The notes beneath the pieces are model-generated. The model was not told the origin of the DNA. It searched no databases and worked only from the letters and a program-made list of their open reading frames with translations. A stretch of DNA of 18,727 nucleotides, from NCBI GenBank assembly GCA_001931905.2, contig MSJI02000637.1, forward strand, positions 1-18,727. The letters run 5' to 3'. The translations under genes and the position numbers were made by a program. Shown piece after piece: positions 9,023-18,727 of this stretch. Within the stretch, counting starts at the first letter, position 1. The number at the start of each line of letters is the position of its first letter. Source of the stretch: Cladosporium sp. IMV 00045. Lineage: Eukaryota; Ascomycota; Dothideomycetes; Cladosporiales; Cladosporiaceae.

Positions 9023-11788
9023 ATGCCTTCTCAGCAGGCCATTAATCAGTACACGCGTCAGGTCCTCCACCACACCGAGACGCCACCGCCAGTGAACGCG
9101 AGGTTCTTTTACGCCAGTCCCATTCCCATAGATGATCCTCTGTCGCCTTTACCGCCTCCCGCCAATGCCTCCAGTGTGGCTCCCAGGCTGCCGCCTAAGC
9201 CCTTCTCGGAATACGACAACACGGCTTTGGAGAAAGCATGGCTCGATCTGAGAAAGAAGATTCTGAAGTATGAGGAGCAAAGAGGAGAAAAGCTTGTGCA
9301 GGAGAGCGAAGATCGGACAAGGAAAGGAAGCGAGGATTCAAGAGACGGGAAAAGGCGAGCCGTACCCACGCCTGCCACGCCTGTCACGCCGCGATCGAGA
9401 TTACCGAGGACAAGCTTGAGCCATGTGGATAATGTGACAGACGATGAAGATCGTAGATCAATCCCATTCGAGGGACCATCGTCCCTCTCGGAGGCTTCTT
9501 CGCTGCCGGACACGACAGGAACACCATTCATTCGGGCCCCTTCTCGGAAGAACTTGGCTCAGGTTCACGCACACGATGGAAGTCCAAACGGAAAAGAGCG
9601 GGTTGGACGACCAAGAATGCACCAGCATGACACCTATCAATGGGATGATGCCACCCATTTGGCAGACCACAGCCCTCCGCCTGCCGTCAGGAAACCGGAG
9701 AAAGGCCCAACGGACAAGGTTGCTGTAGGTGTATCACGGCTTCATCAGGTAGCAATGCCGGACCTGAAGATGGAGCCTATTTACTGGGATCCCGTCGGCG
9801 ACGTAGCAGAGGTTACGAGAGGCACCTGGTTCTACAAGGATACCATGTTACCCGTGGAGACCCCGGTAGCGAATATGCTGGAGGCCGGATACCTTGATCT
9901 GCAGTGCTGGACGGAAACTTGGAAGGACGAGCTGGAATCTGCCGTAGAAGTAGGCGCGCTTGGCGAGATGAAGATCGTTCACATGCTTTGGCCAGAGAAA
10001 TCGCTAGGCCGTCCACAATCATCTTCTAGCAGAAGAGATAGTGGCAGTAGATCTAACCCAGCGAGGGGCGAGAACCTCATGCGGACCGTTGCAACCAATT
10101 TGACCGAGCATGATCCGGAGACGCCTGAGCAACAGCGCGAGAAGGCAGCCGATGCTGCTCGAGACATCATTGATATTTCAACAGGACCCGGTGGCGCTGA
10201 CAATAAAGCCTCTGGCTTGAATGCATGGGGAAGCCTAGGAACCGTACGATCTTTTGCAGGCCACGGAGTCATCTACGCGAATGCACGGGAGGCCAGGATA
10301 CTGAAGTCAACTCTGCTGCCATCAGCCTACTATGGGCGTAGGCCTTTAGCTAACTACATTCGCAAAGGCCACAAGCTTGGGGTGTCTGTTGTGCGCGGGT
10401 TTGATCAATCGATCTGGGATCGTCTACATCCAAGCAAGATGCCAGGTCCTAAGGCTCAGAAGGCAGAGGAGGGAACCTCCACCTCCGCATCCGGAACCCA
10501 GCCAGGGGCTCGTAGGAAGACCGATCCTGATTTGGCAAGTGCTGAACGACCAAGGGCCACAGATCTGGTGTTCGTCGTACATGGTATCGGCCAAAAGCTC
10601 AGCCAGAGGATGGAGTCTTTCCACTTCACCCACGCTATCAACGCGTTCCGTCGTGAAGTCAATGTTGAGGTTGCTAGCAAAGATTGTAAGTCTAAATTCC
10701 GAGATGGCATGGGTGGTATCATGGTCCTGCCCATCAATTGGAGACACGCGCTTTCATTCGAGGATGGCGGCTATCGCGACACTGAGGAAGACCCAGCTCA
10801 CAATGAGTTCAATCTGCTGGACATCACACCCGACACTCTGCCCAATGTCCGCAACATCGTGTCAGACGTAATGCTGGATATTCCTTACTACATGTCTCAC
10901 CACCAACCCAAGATGATCGCCGCGGTCATCCGAGAGGCCAATCGGGTGTATAAGCTCTGGTGCTGCAATAATCCAGGCTTCTTTCAGGAAGGTCGTGTGC
11001 ACATGATAGCGCATTCTCTTGGTTCAGTGATGGCCGTGGATATTCTCAGCAAACAGCCCACACGCATTCCTGATCACCTCTCCGATCCTACAAAGATCGA
11101 CCTTGACACGGAAAACCCAGGCCACCTCCTCTTCAACACACACAACCTCACACTAGCAGGGTCACCAGCTGGCTTCTTCCTCTTACTGCGCAAAGCGCAA
11201 TTACTGCCACGCATTGACTCCCAGTCCGCGGCTGCCGAAGAGGACCCAACTGCGCTTACAGACACCATCTGCGGCCGCCAGGGCCAGTACGGCTGCCTCG
11301 CCGTCGAGAACATCTACAACGTCATCAACGGCTACGACCCCGTGGCCTACCGCATGAACGCCGCCGTCGACGCCTCTTACGCCGCCTCGCTCAAGAAGGC
11401 CACCGTCCCCTCGGCGACCACAGGCTGGTTCAGCTCCTCGCTCTTCGGCGGCACCGGCTCCGCCGCCAGAGCAGACGCCGCAGCTCAGCCGCCCCCAGTC
11501 GTCCGCCTGCCTTCGAACGTGGAGCTGGAAACGCACAATTTCACGCGCGAGGAAGTCGCCGAAAAGCGCATGCTGCTGCTCAACGACAATGCGCAGATCG
11601 ATTTTTTCTTGAAATACGGTGGAGGCCCGCTGGAAATTCAGTATCTCACCATGCTGGGTGCGCATAGCAGTTATTGGACTTTGAGGGATTTTGTCAGGTT
11701 TATCGTTGTCGAGACTGGAAGGAAGCCGGGGAAGAAGGGGTCCGTGTTGGGGATGAGGGCTGTGAAGAATAAAGCGGCGCTTGGGTAG
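9023..11788 (+). CDS. DDL1: DDHD-domain phospholipase (phosphatidic acid-preferring phospholipase A1 family)
   Basis: This is an intracellular lipase of the PA-PLA1 / DDHD family, whose members remove an acyl chain from phosphatidic acid and other phospholipids; yeast Ddl1 (YOR022C) is the likely counterpart. The frame is one uninterrupted 921-codon exon, starting in the context GGCCACCATGCC. The N-terminal third is mostly low-complexity and polar. A conserved block around YWDPVGDVAEVTRGTWFY precedes the hydrolase part. HGIG is at 520-523 (FVVHGIGQKLSQRM). The nucleophile elbow AHSLGS places the catalytic serine at S665. The C-terminal DDHD domain follows, with D772 (NGYDPVAYR), D860 (DFFLKYGG), H881 (AHSSYW) and D889 (LRDFVRF), the four residues after which such domains are named. 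There is no signal peptide or membrane segment. A Ser/Ala/Gly-rich insert lies between D772 and D860. It is convergent with VPS11, with 176 bp between stops. Substrate preference is inferred from the family only. Confidence 0.94.
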   Translation: MPSQQAINQYTRQVLHHTETPPPVNARFFYASPIPIDDPLSPLPPPANASSVAPRLPPKPFSEYDNTALEKAWLDLRKKILKYEEQRGEKLVQESEDRTRKGSEDSRDGKRRAVPTPATPVTPRSRLPRTSLSHVDNVTDDEDRRSIPFEGPSSLSEASSLPDTTGTPFIRAPSRKNLAQVHAHDGSPNGKERVGRPRMHQHDTYQWDDATHLADHSPPPAVRKPEKGPTDKVAVGVSRLHQVAMPDLKMEPIYWDPVGDVAEVTRGTWFYKDTMLPVETPVANMLEAGYLDLQCWTETWKDELESAVEVGALGEMKIVHMLWPEKSLGRPQSSSSRRDSGSRSNPARGENLMRTVATNLTEHDPETPEQQREKAADAARDIIDISTGPGGADNKASGLNAWGSLGTVRSFAGHGVIYANAREARILKSTLLPSAYYGRRPLANYIRKGHKLGVSVVRGFDQSIWDRLHPSKMPGPKAQKAEEGTSTSASGTQPGARRKTDPDLASAERPRATDLVFVVHGIGQKLSQRMESFHFTHAINAFRREVNVEVASKDCKSKFRDGMGGIMVLPINWRHALSFEDGGYRDTEEDPAHNEFNLLDITPDTLPNVRNIVSDVMLDIPYYMSHHQPKMIAAVIREANRVYKLWCCNNPGFFQEGRVHMIAHSLGSVMAVDILSKQPTRIPDHLSDPTKIDLDTENPGHLLFNTHNLTLAGSPAGFFLLLRKAQLLPRIDSQSAAAEEDPTALTDTICGRQGQYGCLAVENIYNVINGYDPVAYRMNAAVDASYAASLKKATVPSATTGWFSSSLFGGTGSAARADAAAQPPPVVRLPSNVELETHNFTREEVAEKRMLLLNDNAQIDFFLKYGGGPLEIQYLTMLGAHSSYWTLRDFVRFIVVETGRKPGKKGSVLGMRAVKNKAALG

Positions 11789-11964
11789 AGGTCTTTCCGA
11801 CTTCTTTTGGTGATATTGATACTTGAATGAGGGGGATTTTGGTCTTTTCTTTTGACTTTTGCGGTACGAAATTGCATTATACCCGGTACTTGCTTATCCT
11901 TTCTATATACTTTGCTTTGAAATTCGATATTGTCTGCTGGCCACCGTTTGACAGCGATGGCAAT

Positions 11965-14900
11965 TTAACTCGCCTGCTGCGGCTTGACATCCATGACACC
12001 GCGTCCGAACCACTCGCTCACAGTACCAAACCTCTCGCCGCTCCGGCCCAAAGCATCGGCAAACAAATCATTCCGAGTTGCGCTCTCCTCTTGTGCACGC
12101 TTGATCGCCCGCACGGTCTGGTTCTGCGGCGCGCACATCGGACACTCGACATCCTCCTCCTGGCCAGGACTGACGTTCAAGCACGACTGGTGGAAGGAGT
12201 GCTTGCACAGGAAATGCACGACGGGCAAGTCGAGCGGTTTGCTGCAGCTAGAGCAGCGGGTGGCGCTGAAGGAAGTCGGCTGGGACTTGAGAGTGGAGAT
12301 CTCGGCCTGCTTCTGCGTGGTGTCTTTGCGGTACGAGTCGATGAGGCGCTGATTGGACGCGATCTCAGCGCGCTCGCGCTCGACCGTCGCCGAGAGGTAT
12401 TTCTTCACCAGACCCATGGTCGCCACTGCGTTTTGCGAGAGAGTTTGCACGACTTGCAGCGGTGCCATGAGATTGTCAGAGTCGATCTTCTGCAGCACTG
12501 CGCCGACTTCGTCGCCGGCTTCGGCGAGAATTTCCGGGGAGGATGTGAAGTATGCCAATGCGGCTGGGTAGAGACCAGGTTCTTCGGGTCCGTACTTTCG
12601 GAGAGCTTTGATGGCGCCACGGGTGTCGCGGGCGGTGGTGTAGGATCGGAAGACGTCGAAACGCAGGCCTTGCCTTTCGCTGACGAGGATGCTGCCGTCG
12701 CGGAACTTCTCAAGATCTGAGAACAATAGGACATTGCTGGTGTCGATGTGGGTGTCTTCAGATTCGATCAGAGCTTTCGCCTTGCGTTCGTATTCAGCCT
12801 TCTCTTCTCCAGTCGTGTTGGATGCTTTGTGGAGATAAATCTCGAACAGAGTCGTGTTGAGATCGGTCTTGTTGCCATTGGTGACTTCAGGGCTGGCGAT
12901 GCATGCTTCCAGGAACGTGATGAACTGTTCCGGGTGGTCGACGAAAGCCGAGAAAGCGATCCGGGGCTTTGGTGTTTCATATTCCACATACTCGCCCTCG
13001 GTGGTTGTCTCCACAACTTGTGCTTGACTCCTGGTGGAGACTTGCCCGTTTGTTCCGGATGAAGGTGTCTGCACGGCACTAGCATTCATGTACGGTAGCG
13101 GTAGCAGAGCAGCAAGGTTTTGAACAGCGCTGGTTGCCATGTTGCCCAGTCTGCCTCCTTCTTGCTCGATTGAGGTTTCTTGGACGATGACGGCATCTTT
13201 CTTGGGTCTGAAGCTGCCGGTGAAGTACTCGATAAAAAGCTGGGTCATCTCAGTAGGACAGTGCTCGAGTAGCACAGTGCCATATTTCATGAAGTTCGCA
13301 TATGCCTCTACCGGCTCCAAGCGCTGGATGTAAGCCACCGCCTCGGCATACCTTTTCAGGTCTTCGATGAGGATGTCCACGACGAGGCCATGTTCACTGT
13401 GTCGTCTGGCCAACACAGCCGCCTGGTCATGATATCCGGCTTGTCGGCACATGACGATCGCTGTATCCAGGTCGAAGCGTAGTTCTCCGGGCTGTTTGAT
13501 GAAGTTTTCGAGCTTTTCCACATCCTTGAGCTTTGCATAGCAGTTCAATAGCAGGGTGGTGTGATCCGACGTCGCCTTGTGATGCTCGTGCAACTCCTCG
13601 AGGTAATCAATCAGATTCTTGATCCGTTGATTGTCGAGGAATTTGCGAATGATCTGTGAAGGCTCTGTGTTGTCAATCGCGCGGAGATATTGCTGCATCG
13701 CTGTGTCGTAGTCGCCCTTCTGGTACAGGTAATCGCCGTACTTCCGGAAGATGACATTCTGCTGCACGGCAGCTGCTTGGTACTTTTGTGCCAAGCTGAT
13801 AGCAAGAAAGTAAAGATCGCGAGAATATAGAATGTCTAGCTTCTGCTGGAAAGACTTCTCATGATAGCGATACAGCTTGCCATCAATGGTGAGGAGAAAG
13901 ATGTCCCCCCAAATGCTGAAGATCTTGCTGACTTGATGTGAGAGTAACTCAGAGTGCGCAATAAATTTCAAGTCCGTATCAAGGATGGTGAATGAGCTTT
14001 GGTTGAGAATCTCGTTGGCCTGGGTGCCGCCAAATGCTCGCAAAGAGACCGAGCGGCCGGTGTTGGGCGGAGAGACCACGAGTACGTAATCCTTGCTCAC
14101 TCCAACAAACTTCTTGGGTCCTTCGTAGGCATATGAAGGGCCTTTGCCGCGCGGTCCATATGTGTAGATGGCATCGTCTCTGGCAACGATGATTTCGTTC
14201 GTCTGCGGGTCCAGCGTCATGCACCCAACAGCACAGCCGTGTTCATCCAGAGTGCGAGCAGGCGTACCTTGGCCCTTTCCAGAGACTGACAAAACCGAGA
14301 TCCTCGTTGTTGTTCCGATGTAGAGTGCAGTTGTGTTTGCCTCCCTGAAGTTGAGACCTGTGATGGGCTCCTCAGATTCAAACACGGTCCTCTGTTTTGT
14401 CCCTCGATCGTGAATGAGATCACCACGAGCAACTGTCACTGCTCCATTTGCGAAGCCTACAGCAAGCTGAGCCAGGTCACTGGTCACGGTAAAGGCAGAG
14501 ACGGGAAAATTCTTGCGGCCATTCTGCACAGTCAAAGTACAGAGACACTTCGGATTGCCTGTCTTCTTCTCCGTCTGATCGAGCGCCCAGACCTTCAGCT
14601 CCGGTTCGTGGATCAAGTCTTCTGCTATTGATAGCAGATATGATGTGTCTTCGACGTGCTGGATGTGGGAGACGTTGGCGTCATGTGCTTTCCACGATAT
14701 TGCCGGTTTGAATGATTGATCAAGGCCATGGATTGTTCCATCCGGAGAGCCAGTGAAGATGTTATCGGCTCCTGGCGATACACAACTCACGCTTGCTTGC
14801 TGTTGAGTGTTAGTGTATATCTTGGTTTATGCATATCGTCTGACCTTTACGCACATCAAGCGCCACTGAGCCGTCTCCATCAGGCAGCCGAACTTGCGAG

Positions 14901-14990
14901 ACATCGAAAAAGCGAAAGGCTTTCCACTATACAGGCATCAGCATTCGCTTACAGTGAAGATTCAGATGTTCATACCGATGTCAAGGCCAT
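11965..14990 (-). CDS. VPS11: VPS11 (Pep5), RING-H2 subunit of HOPS and CORVET tethering complexes
   Basis: Vps11 is a core subunit of the HOPS and CORVET complexes that tether vesicles for fusion with late endosomes and vacuole. I place the coding exons at 14990-14976 (MALTS only), 14926-14855 and 14799-11965. The introns are 49 nt (GTATGA...TATAG) and 55 nt (GTGCGT...CAACAG, branch site CACTAAC). The spliced protein is 973 residues. The N-terminal third is a beta-propeller-type region beginning WKAFRFFDVSQVRLPDGDGS and continuing SCVSPGADNIFTGSPDG. An alpha-helical clathrin-repeat-like region follows (YLYQKGDYDTAMQQYLRAI and onward). The end carries a RING-H2 finger: C878-x2-C881, then CKHSFHQSC and CPMC, with all eight zinc ligands visible. 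The first two exons extend the long frame at its 5' end and are inferred from splice signals plus the recalled Vps11 N-terminus. The gene looks intact. Stop codons of VPS11 and the lipase lie 176 bp apart. Confidence 0.96.
14800..14854 (-). other. Intron 2 of VPS11 (55 nt)
   Basis: The donor GTGCGT begins at 14854 and the acceptor CAACAG ends at 14800, with a CACTAAC branch site about 10 nt from the end. It is phase 0 and joins VALD to QASVSCVSPG, keeping the spacing usual for Vps11. An alternative donor 4 nt downstream (GTAAAG) would require the acceptor at CAAG and is less favoured. Confidence 0.8.
14927..14975 (-). other. Intron 1 of VPS11 (49 nt), after a five-codon first exon
   Basis: The donor GTATGA begins at 14975 and the acceptor CTGTATAG ends at 14927; a GCTGATG branch-like motif lies near the end. 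It is phase 0 and joins MALTS to WKAFRFFDV, the expected Vps11 N-terminus. Confidence 0.82.
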
Positions 14991-17655
14991 TTTGCTATGA
15001 AGCCATTACCCACTTGCTGTGATGATGTCGTCCTGCGAGATGCTGGCATCTCGGCCAGCCTCCCAGCCTCGTCTAGCTGGCTGCTGGCTTGCTCCTGCCA
15101 CGTGCACACGCGCTTGCCGCTTTCCCCGCGATCGCGTCTACGACTTGAATGTTGAAACATCGCGCTGCATCACATATCACATTGACACAGACAACAACCT
15201 TCTATCTCAGGGCGGCTAAGCCGTTCAATACATTCACACCTTCAATCTTGCTCCGACACTTCTGGACCAGGTTTATCACGATTACGGCCATGCGATCTCC
15301 AATAAAGAACATTCAATCGGGCTTTCGAAGACACTCGTTTCACGGCGATCCACTCCTATCGAACAAACACCAAAAGCACATATCCTTCCCATAGTCATCT
15401 GAGTACCGATCATCTGGCTCGCGCTGGATCTAGCTTATGCTGCTTCATTCACAACTCAAGCCAGCTGTACGCAATTTGGCCTCACCCTGCGAGCCTCATA
15501 GCACGGCCTCTTTAGCATGCGTGAGCAGTCAAAAGCAGCAGTTGGTGTGTGTGGGGGATACGACTCGGAACTTAACCCTAAGCATACACCTCGGTTGGAA
15601 GTATCGCGGTGCCTCTTTCTTACAAAACTGAGGCAGGCTGCCGGCCTCCTGACTAGCTCTCGGATCTGGTACCGTTAAGAAGATATCCGCTAGGATGCTT
15701 TGGATGGTCTCTGGTGATGGAGTGAAATGTTAGCTGGATTTCTGTCCGGTGTCGGTCAACGACAGTCAACCATCAGCTTCATGCGTCGGCTTGGTAAGAC
15801 CTCTCAGAGGCGCGCGTCGAAGCTGAATGACCGGACACAAGCTCTGGTCTTGAATGGGCAGCTTCTGGGGACAAGACAGTTGAGGAAAGCGAGAGACATC
15901 GGACGAGCGTTACCGGGCGACTCCCATTTTGGAGTCTGTCAATTGGATCCATAAGGCTGCTCGAACACATGAGGGAGTCTGACTGATGGCTCGATGCCTG
16001 CAACACTGGATATCGCATGCGGAGTTCGAGGAGCTCTTTGATGGTGACATTAGCACTTTGAGTAGTGTCTGTATTGCCGGATAAAGCTGCGGTGAATGAC
16101 TGGCTTGAAGAGGATGTGAGAAGAGCGTGGCATTGGCGTCTGCCACAGACCCTTCAGCATACACACAGACAAGCGCTTTGAACGATCAACTCCACCTATG
16201 GTCTTCTGCCGTACTTGTCCGAACGACGCTCAGCGTCTAGCGAGACGGTAAGGCTAACATACAGGAGTGATCGTTTCAGCGCTGTCGACCAATGACATGT
16301 CACAAGCTCCAGCACTCTCATGTTCTCGCCAAATCTGTTCTGCAACCGAAGCCGTCCGTCTGAGCAGTTGTCAACTACGAATTGCTCGCTCAAACTCATC
16401 GCCAGCATACGAATACAGTAAGCAATAAAGGCTCGCGCAATCGTCAGGCTGCGTTACCCCGAGATTCGATGCAACCAGGATGTCCAGCGTACCGCTCGCA
16501 CACGCCACGCTATCATTTTTGACAGAAGGCTATCCGGTGTCCAACTCGTCCCTCATCAATACTTGCCCTAAAGCCTGCATCACAGTATCAACACAGATGC
16601 AGTCGAATTCTACAGATTTCGTTGTTCGACCAGCCGCGTCAATCATCTCCGTTCACATGGATCCTCTGCTTCAACAAGCTGCTGATCGGAGTGAGCGTCG
16701 ATCGATGAGCGCCGAACCACAACCAAAAGGCCTGCATCCTCAATTTCTGGATATGCACAGCCGCCTCGCTACAGAGCGAGATGGAGAGCGGTTTTTGCTG
16801 ACGTACTTTGGCCGTTCGATTCATTATTGCCTCTCGAAGCAACGCTTCATTGCCACGCGGAGAGATGGAATCAAAGACTTGTCTCAGAGGAAAGTGCCTT
16901 CTACACACGGACTGGAAGTGGTGACCCGCTACTCGAGCGTCTCTCAAATGTCTGACGATGTGTTCTGTTGCTCGCCATGGCTGGACTCGTGATACATCTG
17001 GGTTGAAAGTTGCGATCGAGTGGACCAGAACGCGTGTGCGACGGGGAATGAAGGTCTGCTGATCTACGACAGTTCTCTGGAAGCTGGCAATGGTCGACTC
17101 CTTGAAGAATGAAGAAGCAGTCGCTGAGGTCTAGGTTGATGCACTCACTCCATACGAGCTATGAGCGCTCGCTTCTCGAATTTCATGTTCCTCATGCGGG
17201 CCTCGTGATACCGGTTGGATGGCTCTGACATGAAGGCGAGCGAGATTGAAAGGCCGGGTCAACAATCGCGGCAAATGTGGGACCTCTCTCGAGTGAGGCT
17301 CAAAGCTTTGGCTTGTCCACTTTGTGCTTTTGCCAGCTGTTCGTCTGCTTGACGAAGTGTTTCGTGGCTTTCCAGCTAGTCTGAGTACCCGCCGGAGCTG
17401 AAATGATGACAGATGCGTGCGATGCATGTTCATGAGTGCGGACACTGGGATAGTCTGGGCTGTGGAGGCTTTCTGAAAGGTGTATAGTCATTGACAGTGA
17501 AAATGGGGCTGCAGAGGGCGCTTGGGCGCCGAGCCGTCTTCCAAGTCTGCAAGGACAAGGAGGCGGCCGATTACTTTTTTATATGTCTTCCCTTCCCTCT
17601 GATCTATACTTGGGAGACCGGCTAACTATACACAGCTCAGCCACCGCTACACTCA
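14991..17655. other. Gene-poor region of about 2.7 kb upstream of VPS11
   Basis: The left end is the VPS11 promoter. I found no recognisable gene, RNA gene or transposon in the rest. The longest open frame is 170 codons on + (16480-16992), without known motifs, and an antisense frame of 102 codons overlaps it. A single telomere-like AACCCTAA occurs near 15573. The right end receives the 3' flank of the MAPEG gene. Confidence 0.45.
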
Positions 17656-18114
17656 TTATGCCAAAACAAATGCGGCGCGTCCAATCATGCCAAAGCACAG
17701 GAATGTACCAACAAAGTACAATGCGCTGCGAACGAGACTCCATTTCTGAGAAGTCGTGTTGATGTAGTTGATCGTATAGAGCGTTCGCACAGCAAGCCAG
17801 CTGGCCGCGAACAAGCTCGTTCCCAGATCCCGGCCCACCTCTTTCTCTGCCAAAAGACCAGCAAAGACTCCGGCAACGAACAAGGGCATATTCTCGAGCG
17901 CATTGCGGTGGCAGGATTCAGCGCGCTCATATGCGGCGAAGTCTTCCGGGCTGAGTCGCTGCTTCGTCTTCTCGATCAGGGTTGAGGACTTGGGGTTGCG
18001 ATTGTCGTGTTTGGCATAGTCGCCTTTGGTCGCGATGGAAATGGCGCGGCCATGGGGATACACGGCAAGGGCGTAGTAGAGAGGTATAGAGATGAGGGAG
18101 AAGTTGACGGGCAT
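17656..18114 (-). CDS. MAPEG-family membrane protein
   Basis: This encodes a 152-residue protein of the MAPEG family (membrane-associated proteins in eicosanoid and glutathione metabolism). These are small four-helix enzymes of internal membranes such as microsomal glutathione transferases. Hydrophobic segments are at about residues 5-20, 76-90, 98-116 and 130-151. The family signature is visible as ERAESCHRNALENMPLF (E63, R64, A65, N71, E74, N75, P77), followed by RTLYTINY near 110-117. The start at 18114 was chosen because it sits directly before the first helix, has A at -3 (AGCACAATG), and gives the normal family length. The frame is open further upstream to 18405, but that sequence is polar, low in family likeness and probably 5' UTR. 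No intron is seen. Fungal members of this type are rarely characterised, so the substrate cannot be named; glutathione-linked detoxification is a family-level guess. Confidence 0.9.
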   Translation of the reverse strand: MPVNFSLISIPLYYALAVYPHGRAISIATKGDYAKHDNRNPKSSTLIEKTKQRLSPEDFAAYERAESCHRNALENMPLFVAGVFAGLLAEKEVGRDLGTSLFAASWLAVRTLYTINYINTTSQKWSLVRSALYFVGTFLCFGMIGRAAFVLA

Positions 18115-18727
18115 TGTGCTTTTTGTCGTAGGCGCGAACCTGCCTGTTGGTGTTGTCTGTTGAGTAAAGTTGAGAATGTCTTGGTTTAGAGAAAGTGAAA
18201 GCGTTCGCAAGAGGGACTGGAACTTGACCTCAAGGGCTCTCGACAAGCTATGATGTCGTTCCTGGGCGATCTGGATCGCGCTACTGAGGGCCGAGGCACC
18301 GTTAGAACATTGCTTCGTTGGGTAGCGCCTTTTTTGCGACGACGTCGAATCGACTCTACGACTGCCATCATTTACGCTCCGACAGAATATTGAAACTGCG
18401 AGCATTTACCAGCTAGAAGGAATCGCCAGGTCTAATATGCAGCAGGCAATAATCCAAGGAATGAGGTGTTTCGATTGACCAGGATGTTCCAATCATCCCG
18501 CGTTCAGCCCCGCGCGCGCATCAACTTTGCGGGAGCCAACTCCATGCCTCTCCATGCCTCTTCAGGCGAGAGATATGCAAGATACGCAAGCTTACCACCA
18601 ACTTCATCCTGCATGCTGCATGGCGAGCATGGCTAGTCACGAGGCTGGCCATTCCGGGATTGCTGTCTCGCCAAACCCAACTTGCTGACCTTTGTGAGAG
18701 CTCGCTTTAAGCTTCCGTCTGCTCGTG
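18115..18727. other. Upstream region of the MAPEG gene, no further gene seen
   Basis: This should hold the promoter and 5' UTR of the MAPEG gene. A CG-rich alternating stretch (CCCGCGCGCGC) lies near 18510-18520. There is a small tandem repeat at 18541-18560. I see no coding region running to the window edge. Confidence 0.45.
18541..18560. repeat. Two-copy tandem repeat of a 10-bp unit
   Basis: TCCATGCCTC occurs twice in direct tandem. Two copies of a 10-mer are enough to notice but carry no clear function. Confidence 0.85.

Noticed and set aside
11827..12720. A 297-codon plus-strand frame overlapping the 3' end of VPS11
   Set aside because: It lies opposite the RING-H2 end of VPS11, is Arg/Leu/Ala rich and has no recognisable motif; it is a shadow of the real gene.
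15569..15584. Telomere-like AACCCTAA within a short inverted repeat
   Set aside because: It is a single copy with no array, so not evidence for a telomere or an interstitial telomeric repeat.
18115..18405. Upstream in-frame extension of the MAPEG protein (97 codons)
   Set aside because: The sequence is polar and unlike the family. The shorter protein has the normal MAPEG length and a good start context.

Overview
This window looks like nuclear DNA of a filamentous ascomycete (Pezizomycotina; Dothideomycetes is a guess). The evidence is the set of eukaryotic housekeeping genes, short GT-AG introns of 49-86 nt with fungal branch-site motifs, and a secreted pepsin-type protease. No rRNA, tRNA, CRISPR array, transposon or prophage is visible. 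Assignments come from remembered family motifs only; no search was run.

Layout, left to right. (1) The 3' part of ZPR1 on + (3-1049), cut by the window edge. (2) Convergent to it, a secreted pepsin-like aspartic protease on - (3199-1554, one intron), with a reading-frame break near 1825-1828. (3) An unannotated 1.7 kb stretch. (4) A zinc alcohol dehydrogenase on - (6085-4888, three exons). (5) An unannotated 1.9 kb stretch containing one unexplained 254-codon open frame. (6) A small four-helix membrane protein of unknown function on - (8433-7978), divergent from (7) a DDHD-domain phospholipase on + (9023-11788, intronless). (8) Convergent to the lipase with 176 bp between stops, the HOPS/CORVET subunit VPS11 on - (14990-11965, three exons, the first coding exon only five codons). 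(9) A 2.7 kb gene-poor stretch. (10) A MAPEG-family membrane protein on - (18114-17656), then about 600 bp with no gene seen.

The genes do not form an obvious pathway or secondary-metabolite cluster. They cover translation-factor chaperoning, extracellular proteolysis, fermentative alcohol metabolism, phospholipid hydrolysis, vacuolar tethering and a glutathione/eicosanoid-type membrane protein. This is ordinary core-genome gene order. I found no convincing undescribed system. The items most worth a second look are the frameshifted protease with its long low-complexity linker, the VPS11 micro-exon, and a few unexplained open frames in the gaps.
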